In this document: positions 1-6,999 of the stretch, one piece after another
Layout: every line of letters starts with the position of its first letter
Position numbering within the stretch: the first letter of the stretch is position 1
Origin: Bryobacterales bacterium
GTDB taxonomy: Bacteria > Acidobacteriota > Terriglobia > Bryobacterales > Bryobacteraceae
DNA length: 64,000 nucleotides
Reading direction: 5' to 3'
NCBI GenBank assembly: GCA_016789745.1
Contig: JAEUQF010000452.1
Coordinates: 20,385 to 84,384, forward strand
Position numbers and translations under genes: made by a program
The notes under the pieces: model-generated
Told to the model about the DNA's origin: nothing
Database searches by the model: none
Seen by the model: only the letters and a program-made list of their open reading frames with translations

Positions 1-68
1 CTGGGAAAGACGTGATCGCCGAAGTTCAGGTCGTAACCGTCGTGGTACACCAATCCGATGCGAGACAT
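1..68 (-). CDS. N-terminus of a histone deacetylase-like (AcuC/HDAC superfamily) hydrolase, cut by the window edge
   Basis: Only the first 22 codons are present; the gene runs off the left edge. The ATG is the reverse complement of cat at 66-68 and lies 3 bases beyond the pta stop, so the two genes are almost certainly co-transcribed. The peptide begins MSRIGLVYHDGYD and continues with a GDHVFP segment. A small-hydrophobic start, then VYH, then an H-V/x-F-P motif is typical of bacterial HDAC-superfamily (AcuC-like) deacetylases near the N-terminus. Catalytic His/Asp residues lie outside the window. If the call is right, a lysine deacetylase is paired with an acetyl-phosphate/acetyl-CoA enzyme, a sensible combination because acetyl phosphate drives protein acetylation. 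The family call rests on a very short stretch. Confidence 0.55.
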   Translation of the reverse strand, partial: MSRIGLVYHDGYDLNFGDHVFP

Positions 69-71
69 GTT

Positions 72-1034
72 CTACCCATTGTCTGCCTGCAAGGCGGTCA
101 ATAGCGAGACGACGTAGACATCTTCTTCCGAACAGCCGCGCGACAGATCGTTGGCGGGCTTTGCCAACCCTTGCAGGATGGGCCCGAAGGCGACGGCGTT
201 GCCCAACCGCTCCACCAGCTTGTAGCCGATGTTGGCGGCCATCAGATCCGGGAAGATCAGCGTATTGGCCCGGCCAGCCACGGCTGACCCTGGCGCCTTC
301 GATTGCCCGATGGCGGCCACCAGCGCGGCGTCGGCCTGCAGTTCGCCGTCGACGGCCAGGTCCGGGGCGCGTTCGCGAACCAGTTTCAAGGCTTCGCGCA
401 CGCGCTCCACCTGCTCGCCGGTACCGCTGCCTTTGGTGGAGAACGCCAGCATGGCGACCATGGGCGTTGCATCCAACAGGGCCGGAACGTTGCGCGCCGT
501 GGCGATGGCGATGTCGGCCAGTTCCGCCGCGCCCGGCTGGATAACGACGGCACAATCGGCGAACGCCAGCAGTCCGCCGTTGCCCATGGCAGGGTTCTGT
601 ACGGCCATGACGAACACACTGGAAACGGTCTTCACACCAGGCGCGGTTCCGATGGCATGGAGCGCCGCGCGGACGGTTTCGGCCGTGGTGTTAGCGGCAC
701 CGCCGACGAAACCATCGGCATCGCCCAGCGCCACCATCAGAGCTGCCTGGTAGAGCGGCCGGCGCGCGATATCGGCGGCCTCCGCCTCCGTCACGCCCTT
801 GGCCTTCCGGCGCTGGTAATAGAAATCGGCGTATTCGGCCTGGCGCGCGGGCGGCACGTCGAAGGTGCCGATCAGCAAAGGCTCCACGAGCCCTTCGCTC
901 TTGAGCCGGGCCGCTGCCCCGGCAATACGCGGATCCGCACCTTCCGGGAACACAATCCGCTGGCGCCGGGTCTGGGCCCGGACGCGCTGTTTCTGTCTGT
1001 CGATGTAGGCAACCGCTGCTTGCGGTGTAGTCAT
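72..1034 (-). CDS. pta: phosphate acetyltransferase
   Basis: The 320-residue protein interconverts acetyl-CoA plus phosphate and acetyl phosphate plus CoA in the cytoplasm, linking central carbon flow to acetate and acetyl phosphate. It has the length of the short, single-domain Pta (PTA/PTB fold), without the N-terminal DRTGG/AAA part of long Pta. Visible family features are the N-terminal RIVFPEGADPRI segment, the central GGAANTTAETVRAAL stretch and the C-terminal NIGYKLVERLGNA...GPILQGLAKPANDLSRG region. The ATG at 1034 (MTTPQ) is preferred over a more upstream one because the extra 16 residues are not family-like. It is followed after 3 bases by the deacetylase-like gene and is divergent from mdh. 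No acetate kinase gene is in view. Confidence 0.92.
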   Translation of the reverse strand: MTTPQAAVAYIDRQKQRVRAQTRRQRIVFPEGADPRIAGAAARLKSEGLVEPLLIGTFDVPPARQAEYADFYYQRRKAKGVTEAEAADIARRPLYQAALMVALGDADGFVGGAANTTAETVRAALHAIGTAPGVKTVSSVFVMAVQNPAMGNGGLLAFADCAVVIQPGAAELADIAIATARNVPALLDATPMVAMLAFSTKGSGTGEQVERVREALKLVRERAPDLAVDGELQADAALVAAIGQSKAPGSAVAGRANTLIFPDLMAANIGYKLVERLGNAVAFGPILQGLAKPANDLSRGCSEEDVYVVSLLTALQADNG

Positions 1035-1136
1035 GAGGCTGGTTCGCGTCCTTTTACGCGACGGCGCAAGGTGCGGCGGCACCCCGTGCCTATCTCTATT
1101 CTAGAGTTGATCGTGGCGAATGGATCGCACAGCGGC

Positions 1137-1142
1137 TATAAT
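1137..1142 (+). promoter_or_regulatory. -10 box of the mdh promoter
   Basis: A perfect TATAAT lies 60 bases before the mdh start in the 168-base gap between divergent pta and mdh. No good -35 hexamer sits at the right distance; the nearest, TTGATC at 1107-1112, is too far at 24 bases. Transcription would begin near 1149, leaving a leader of about 54 bases with GGGAG (1194-1198) close to the ATG. Confidence 0.5.
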
Positions 1143-1202
1143 TCCCCTTCAGGGATTTCACGTTCGCAAGCAGTAATCAACCACAGATCATACGGGAGTC
1201 TT

Positions 1203-2141
<939 letters not shown>

Positions 2142-2156
2142 CGGAGACTGACTCAC

Positions 2157-2270
2157 ATGACCGAACAAACGGTACAAATGGTTGCGGGCGTGCTCTGCGT
2201 GCTGCTGGTGGTGGTCATCATCATGCGCCGCAAAGCCAAGAAGAAGACCACGGCCCAGGACGACTTCTAA
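2157..2270 (+). CDS. small single-pass membrane protein (37 aa)
   Basis: This short reading frame encodes 37 residues: a polar start (MTEQTVQ), an uninterrupted hydrophobic segment of about 16 residues (roughly 8-23, rich in V, L and I), then a positively charged tail (MRRKAKKK) ending in QDDF. By the positive-inside rule the C-terminus should be cytoplasmic. GGAG at 2143-2146 lies 10 bases before the ATG, and the gene begins 15 bases after the mdh stop. The layout (start, SD, one helix, basic flank) looks like a real small protein rather than chance. I do not recognise a family and cannot assign a function. Confidence 0.6.
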   Translation: MTEQTVQMVAGVLCVLLVVVIIMRRKAKKKTTAQDDF

Positions 2271-2300
2271 ACCGCGACCGCGCCCAGGACAAGCCCTCGT

Positions 2301-2798
2301 ATGCCATCCAAGCGGAAAGCCGCCCCGGCGAAAGCGGCACCTATCAAGGACCCGGCCGCCGGGAAAACCCCGCAGGTGGACGAACGCTACGCCTGTTTCA
2401 AGCTGACACTCGCTCAATCGAAGATCCACCGGTGGGGGCTGTATGCTCTCGAAGAGATACCCCCCAACCGGAAGATCATCGAATACACGGGGGAGAAGAT
2501 CAGCCGCAGGGAAACAAAGCGTCGCGACGGCCGCGAACTGCACTATCTCTTCACTCTCGACAACTATTGGACCATCGACGGGGCCGTGGGCGGTTCCGGC
2601 GCTGAGTTCATCAATCACTGCTGCGAGCCCAACGTGCGGGCCACCATCCTCAAAGGCCACATTCTCTACTTCAGCAAGCGCAAGATCCGGAAGGGCGAAG
2701 AGCTCACCATCGACTATCACTTCGCCAAGGATGTGGAGACGGTGTACTGCAAGTGCGGCGCAAAAAAGTGCCGCGGCACCATCAATTTGAAGGAGTGA
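2301..2798 (+). CDS. SET-domain protein (putative protein-lysine methyltransferase)
   Basis: The 165-residue protein is a compact SET domain with a basic Lys/Pro/Ala-rich tail at residues 1-25. SET hallmarks are in order: WGLYALEEIP with an EYTGE segment (about 45-65), the AdoMet/pseudoknot motif NHCCEPN at 105-111 (usual form NHSCxPN), ELTIDYHF at 134-141, and a post-SET-like cluster C150-x-C152-x4-C157. In eukaryotes this fold methylates histone lysines with S-adenosylmethionine; bacterial copies modify unknown proteins or histone-like proteins. The substrate here is unknown. The gene follows mdh and the small membrane protein and overlaps the convergent PQQ dehydrogenase by 17 bases. All motifs expected for activity appear intact. 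Confidence 0.88.
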   Translation: MPSKRKAAPAKAAPIKDPAAGKTPQVDERYACFKLTLAQSKIHRWGLYALEEIPPNRKIIEYTGEKISRRETKRRDGRELHYLFTLDNYWTIDGAVGGSGAEFINHCCEPNVRATILKGHILYFSKRKIRKGEELTIDYHFAKDVETVYCKCGAKKCRGTINLKE

Positions 2799-4536
2799 AG
2801 GCGAGCAGAACGTTTCCCGGCATGCCGCCCAGGATGCCGTAGCCGCTATTCACGAACAGCATTCCGTTGGCCAGCACCGCGCCGGAGCCGGAGATCGAGC
2901 CGCCGTGTCCCTTGCCGTTCACGGCATCGAAGGGGCGGTTGGTATCGAAGCTCCAAACAGGCTTGCCGGTGGCGCGGTCCAGCACGCGCAGCATGCCGTC
3001 CATGGAGGCTGCGAACACCGCGGTATCCGTTACCGTGAGAGGCGCCATCACGGCCGCCGTGCAGCCGCGCTTCCCTTCACAGGCAGGCTTCACCGGAGCC
3101 GCATGCCACAGGCGTTCCCCGTTGTTCAGCCGCAACGCCACAACGCCGCCGGCCTTCGCCGGGTTATGCACGTCGGACACACCGATGTAGACGCGCCCGG
3201 CATCGGCCGCCATGCCCCACTGGATGCCGCCCAGCATGCCGCCTTCGGCGACGCGCGTCTGCCATAGCGTGCGGCCATCCGCCGGATCCAGGCCATAGGC
3301 GACCCCTGACTTCGACCCCACCAGGAGCACGCGCCGCCCGTCCGGCAAGGTGCGCAGAATGGGCGCCGCGCCGATATCGAAGTCCGGCCCCGGGTTCTGC
3401 GGGCAGTTCGGCTCGCCCGGAGCATTGCAGCCCATGTGCCAGCGGTCGGCTTCGGTCAATTGCTTCGACCAGCGGATGGCGCCGCTATCCATGTCGAGCG
3501 CGAGAACCGCGTTGGTGGTCTTCACGGGCGGGTCGGCATAGCCGTTGCCGGTGCCGAGATACAGCGTGCGCCGGGCCACGTCCAGCGCCGGCGAACTCCA
3601 CACCGCCGCGCCCGCTGGGCCGTGCTGTTGCACTCCGGCGGTGTTCTTCTTCCCCGGGGATGGGGGTTCGGCGATGGTATACGTCTTCCACACCTGCTTG
3701 CCGCTTTCGATATCGATGGCCACCACGCTGCCGCGGAAAGTGCAGCATTCGTACTTTGGCGAAGCACCCGCCACTTCCTCCACGCTGGACACCGGCACAT
3801 ACAGGCGGGAGCCCGATAGCTTCGGCGCACCGGTCACGCGCGCCAGGCGGTGCTCGTCAGCGTGCAGTTGCCACACTAGCGAGCCATCCTTCACGTTCAC
3901 GGCGTACACCCACGCCTGCGTATCGCCGAACAGCGCCGCGTGCCGCGCATGGCCTACCGTGCCGATGACAATCGGGGACCGCAACGCCGACCGCGCCTTA
4001 AACTTCCAGAACCAGCAACCCGTGGCGGCATCCACTGCATACACCATGCCATCCATGGATCCGAAATAGAGACGCCCGCCCACCACCGCCGGCTGGCCGA
4101 TCGCCGCGGTCGCACCTGGGATCGCAAACGCCCATCGCAGTTTCCATGCCGCTGGCGTTTCGCCCGCCTGGTAACGGCTGTTGCTCTCTTCCCCTCCCCA
4201 GCCGTTCCAATAGGTGGAATCCGATTGCGAGATGACGTCCGCGGCACAGCGGCCCCCATCGCCGTGCGCCGCGGCAGTGGCCTTACGGCTGACCCAGGCC
4301 GCCACCGCCATCCGCTGCGCTTCGGTCATCTCCGCCCCCTGCGCCTTCATGGACCCATTGGTCAACGCGGCCAGCACCGCCTCCCGTGGCATCTTCTCCA
4401 ATGCGTCCGGCAGCGGTGCGCGGTTCACCGGCGGATCCTTGTGGCACTGCGCGCAACGGGCGGCAAACAACGCCGCGCCATCCTCATCGGCGCCCCACAG
4501 GCTGGCGGCCAGCAGCAACAGAAATAGCTTCGACAT
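2782..4536 (-). CDS. exported PQQ-dependent dehydrogenase with N-terminal cytochrome c domain (polyvinyl-alcohol dehydrogenase-like)
   Basis: The 584-residue protein starts with a signal peptide (residues 1-15, MSKLFLLLLAASLWG) and a c-type haem domain with CAQCH at 28-32 and a probable Met ligand near GAEMTEAQRMAV. From about 115 it is a PQQ beta-propeller with repeated blades such as GGRLYFGSMDGMVYAVDAATG and DRATGKPVWSFDT. This order (haem first, propeller second) resembles the fused polyvinyl-alcohol dehydrogenase group, which oxidises secondary alcohols in the periplasm and passes electrons to the fused haem. The true substrate cannot be read from the sequence. The gene is convergent with the SET gene and divergent from an aminotransferase with only 24 bases between start codons, so the two promoters must lie within or against each other's coding ends. 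Confidence 0.85.
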   Translation of the reverse strand: MSKLFLLLLAASLWGADEDGAALFAARCAQCHKDPPVNRAPLPDALEKMPREAVLAALTNGSMKAQGAEMTEAQRMAVAAWVSRKATAAAHGDGGRCAADVISQSDSTYWNGWGGEESNSRYQAGETPAAWKLRWAFAIPGATAAIGQPAVVGGRLYFGSMDGMVYAVDAATGCWFWKFKARSALRSPIVIGTVGHARHAALFGDTQAWVYAVNVKDGSLVWQLHADEHRLARVTGAPKLSGSRLYVPVSSVEEVAGASPKYECCTFRGSVVAIDIESGKQVWKTYTIAEPPSPGKKNTAGVQQHGPAGAAVWSSPALDVARRTLYLGTGNGYADPPVKTTNAVLALDMDSGAIRWSKQLTEADRWHMGCNAPGEPNCPQNPGPDFDIGAAPILRTLPDGRRVLLVGSKSGVAYGLDPADGRTLWQTRVAEGGMLGGIQWGMAADAGRVYIGVSDVHNPAKAGGVVALRLNNGERLWHAAPVKPACEGKRGCTAAVMAPLTVTDTAVFAASMDGMLRVLDRATGKPVWSFDTNRPFDAVNGKGHGGSISGSGAVLANGMLFVNSGYGILGGMPGNVLLAFTPSN

Positions 4537-4549
4537 CGGAGAACGCCAT

Positions 4550-4555
4550 TATAAT
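4550..4555 (+). promoter_or_regulatory. -10 box placed for a leaderless transcript of the class V aminotransferase gene
   Basis: A perfect TATAAT ends 5 bases before the ATG at 4561, so transcription would start at about the A of the start codon. A -35-like TCGACA (4530-4535) overlaps the start codon of the divergent PQQ gene, but the spacing of 14 is short. No Shine-Dalgarno sequence precedes the ATG, which fits a leaderless mRNA. Confidence 0.5.
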
Positions 4556-4560
4556 GGGAC

Positions 4561-5817
4561 ATGCTGAAACGGCGACAGCTTTTGCAAAGCTCCGCGCTTG
4601 CCGCTTCGATGTTCGGACTGCCCCTGTCCGCCTCCACCTCCAAGCCCCCAGCGCCCCTCCCTGACCCGAAACTCCGTCAATCCGACCCCGAGAAGTATTG
4701 GCGTCGCATCCGCGAAGAGCAGTTCCTGCTTCCCAACTGGCGGTCGTTTCTGAATAACGGCAGCCTCGGCGTGGCCCCGCGCCCCGTCGTCAAAACCGTG
4801 ACCGACTTCATCGTCAGTTCGGCCGGGCTGGAGATGGACTGGTACCCCCGTTGGGGCTACGAGACTATGGACGAGCATCGCCAGGAGTTGGCCGATTTCT
4901 ACGGCTGCACGAAGGACGAACTGGCGCTCACGCACAATGCAACCGAAGCCCTGTCCATGCTTGCCAACGGCATCGATTTGAAGGACGGCGACGAGGTGCT
5001 GCTGACCGACCAGGAGCACCCCAGCGGGCGGGGGCCCTGGCAACTGCGCGCGGCACGCCATCCCATCACCCTGCGCGAGGTGAAGATCCCGACCCCGCCC
5101 AAGGACCCCGGCCAACTGGCCGACCTCATGGTGAGTTCGATCGGGCCAAAGACGCGCGTGCTGGCTTTCAGCGGCATCATGTCTCCCACCGGCTACATCA
5201 TGCCCGTGAAGGAGATCTGCACGGCGGCACGCGCCAAAGACGTGATCACGATTGTCGACGGCGCGCACATGCACGGGCAGATCCCCTTCCGCATCGATGA
5301 TCTGAACGCGGATTATGTGGTGGGGAGTCCGCACAAGTGGGCCTATGCGCCGGCCGGCTGCGGGCTGCTCTATATCCGCGAAGAGAACCTCGATCGTCTG
5401 TGGCCCACCATCTGTACCGGCAGTTGGAACCAGAAGGAGCTGAAGGCGGCACGCTTCATGGGCTTCGGCACGAACAATCGCGCCATCATGGAAGGCCTGA
5501 TCGCCGGCCTGCGCTTCCTGAAGGACCTGGGGCCGGAAGCCGTCTACGCCCGCATTCATACGCTGGCGAAGCACTACTGCGAGCGGGCAGCGAAGTCAAA
5601 GCATGTCGAACTGCTGACGCCGATGGACGACCGCATGTTCGGGTCGCTGGTCGCCATTCGCTTCAAGAGCGATAAGCTGGATGCGTTTCATGAGGTTCTG
5701 AAGAAGAAGCGTATCTGGGTGAACATGGCCAAGCAGATCCGGCTCTCGGCGCATATTCATACCCGGCCGCAGGATATTGACCAGTATTTCGAAATCATGG
5801 ACCAGACATTGGCATAA
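4561..5817 (+). CDS. exported class V aminotransferase fold PLP enzyme (isopenicillin-N-epimerase / cysteine-desulfurase-like)
   Basis: The 418-residue protein opens with a twin-arginine-like leader, KRRQLLQSSALAAS, then a PLP fold-type I domain. Family signs are FLNNGSLGVAPRPV near the start, the THNATEAL segment that binds the cofactor phosphate, DGAHMHGQ with the Asp that pairs with the pyridine nitrogen, and the Schiff-base Lys259 in SPHKWAYAPAGCG. Members include isopenicillin N epimerase-like proteins and cysteine desulfurases; the active-site Cys loop of true desulfurases was not seen, so sulfur transfer is not implied. The leader suggests folded export by Tat, as in the neighbouring PQQ gene at 6996-8822, which has almost the same leader. 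Substrate unknown. Confidence 0.85.
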   Translation: MLKRRQLLQSSALAASMFGLPLSASTSKPPAPLPDPKLRQSDPEKYWRRIREEQFLLPNWRSFLNNGSLGVAPRPVVKTVTDFIVSSAGLEMDWYPRWGYETMDEHRQELADFYGCTKDELALTHNATEALSMLANGIDLKDGDEVLLTDQEHPSGRGPWQLRAARHPITLREVKIPTPPKDPGQLADLMVSSIGPKTRVLAFSGIMSPTGYIMPVKEICTAARAKDVITIVDGAHMHGQIPFRIDDLNADYVVGSPHKWAYAPAGCGLLYIREENLDRLWPTICTGSWNQKELKAARFMGFGTNNRAIMEGLIAGLRFLKDLGPEAVYARIHTLAKHYCERAAKSKHVELLTPMDDRMFGSLVAIRFKSDKLDAFHEVLKKKRIWVNMAKQIRLSAHIHTRPQDIDQYFEIMDQTLA

Positions 5818-5846
5818 GGCTGCCAGCATCCGGCGAAAACCCCTGC

Positions 5847-5852
5847 TATACT
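5847..5852 (+). promoter_or_regulatory. -10 box before the TIGR03435-like gene
   Basis: TATACT lies 24 bases before the ATG at 5876, with AGGAGG (about 5860-5865) between them. No convincing -35 element sits 16-18 bases upstream; TTGGCA at 5809-5814 is too distant. Confidence 0.4.
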
Positions 5853-5875
5853 CCCGGCCAGGAGGCTTGTTGAGG

Positions 5876-6499
5876 ATGCTGTTGCAAGTAGCCGTCTTCC
5901 CGATTCTGCTCACAGGCTGCATGTGGGCCGCGGCGGGAGCTGTTGTTGAGTCACCTTCCCCTGCAAAGGGCAGTACCATCGCGGTTGCGGATAATCACCT
6001 CACGGCGGTCGCAGTAACCTTGGCTGAGGCAATCCAGTCACTGCAGCCGCGCATCCGGCTCAAAGTCGCCACTGAAATCGCCCAGCGGCGCTACGATCTG
6101 CGGATCCAAGCTGCGGAAGGGGAAACGCTGACCGACGCGCTGCAGCGGAGTTTACTCCAGGATGTTGGGCTGAAGCTTGTACAAACTACTGAGCCCGTTC
6201 CTGTCTGGGTTTTCCGTCCAACCAGCGAACGAGTGCAGCCCATGAATCCGTATCCTCCGGGCGTACCGCGAGGCCATTTCTCCTGCCGTTCCTGTTCGGT
6301 GGACGACTTGGGAAGTGCGCTGGAACGAGGACTCAACGCTCCAGTAAAAGTTGAACCTAAAGACCTGATCTTCTCCGGCATCATGGTGGAATGGCTGGAC
6401 CAGACATCGCTGCTTGCTGCCGTTCAATCGGTTCTTGGACTGCGTGGGTCGTTGGAGACGAAAGAACTGCCAGTCATCAACGTCTCGCCCGTCAACTAA
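5876..6499 (+). CDS. TIGR03435-like secreted protein
   Basis: The 207-residue protein has a signal sequence with a lipobox-like ILLTGC at about residues 12-17, so it may be a lipoprotein. The C-terminal half follows the pattern I know from the TIGR03435 family abundant in Solibacter-type acidobacteria: CSVDDLGSALERGLNAPVKV, then a short GIMVEW segment, then SLLAAVQSVLGLRGSLETKELPVINV near the end. It lacks the usual long N-terminal part of that family, so it is either a short member or a related secretin/STN-like domain. The ATG at 5876 is chosen for its strong AGGAGG site and signal peptide. Its stop overlaps the stop of the convergent cytochrome gene. The function of the family is unknown. 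Confidence 0.6.
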   Translation: MLLQVAVFPILLTGCMWAAAGAVVESPSPAKGSTIAVADNHLTAVAVTLAEAIQSLQPRIRLKVATEIAQRRYDLRIQAAEGETLTDALQRSLLQDVGLKLVQTTEPVPVWVFRPTSERVQPMNPYPPGVPRGHFSCRSCSVDDLGSALERGLNAPVKVEPKDLIFSGIMVEWLDQTSLLAAVQSVLGLRGSLETKELPVINVSPVN

Positions 6500-6999
6500 T
6501 GCGAGTCATGGCAGAGATCGCATTTATTTGATGCCTTCCTCTGCTCATGGCACGCCATGCAGGCCGCCATGTGGATGCTCTTCTCCAGCCCTACGGCCTC
6601 CCGTTCCCCCACCGGCCCATGACAATCGGCGCAGGCTACGCCCGCCTGCTTATGATGCACCTCATGTGAGAAGTACACGGTCTTCGGCAGCCGGTAAACC
6701 CGCACCCACGGCACGCGCTTCTTGTCCGCCGCAAATGCCGCCAGCTTCTGAATGGCCGGGCTGTCTTTCTTAATCGCGACATGGCAGCCCATGCAAGCCG
6801 CCTCACTCGGAAAGCCCGCCTGATCGCCGGGGTCCTTGATGGCATGGCAATCCAGGCACTTCACCCCAGCCTGCCCCGTATGCACCTTGTGGTTGAACGG
6901 AATCGGCTGCTCCGGCGGCGGCTTCGGCTGAAACACCTTCGCAGGGGGTATTACCTGCGCCCCTAAGAGCAGCGGGAACACGAGCAGCAGCAGCCTCAT
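6496..6999 (-). CDS. periplasmic pentahaem c-type cytochrome
   Basis: The 167-residue protein has a signal peptide (residues 1-14, MRLLLLVFPLLLGA) and five CxxCH haem sites at 48-52, 69-73, 123-127, 147-151 and 160-164. Distal His ligands are supplied by NHKVH and SHEVHH segments. The spacing and His-rich stretches resemble the cytochrome c3/c7 superfamily. Its ATG overlaps the stop of the upstream PQQ dehydrogenase by four bases (ATGA), so the two are translationally coupled and the cytochrome is the likely electron acceptor for that enzyme. An odd number of haems and a small size suggest an electron shuttle rather than a catalytic cytochrome. Confidence 0.9.
   Translation of the reverse strand: MRLLLLVFPLLLGAQVIPPAKVFQPKPPPEQPIPFNHKVHTGQAGVKCLDCHAIKDPGDQAGFPSEAACMGCHVAIKKDSPAIQKLAAFAADKKRVPWVRVYRLPKTVYFSHEVHHKQAGVACADCHGPVGEREAVGLEKSIHMAACMACHEQRKASNKCDLCHDSH

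Noticed and set aside
303..1202. Long plus-strand open frame continuing into mdh (612 codons in total)
   Set aside because: The first 300 codons are antisense to pta and rich in Arg/His/Gly; the mdh family start is at 1203.
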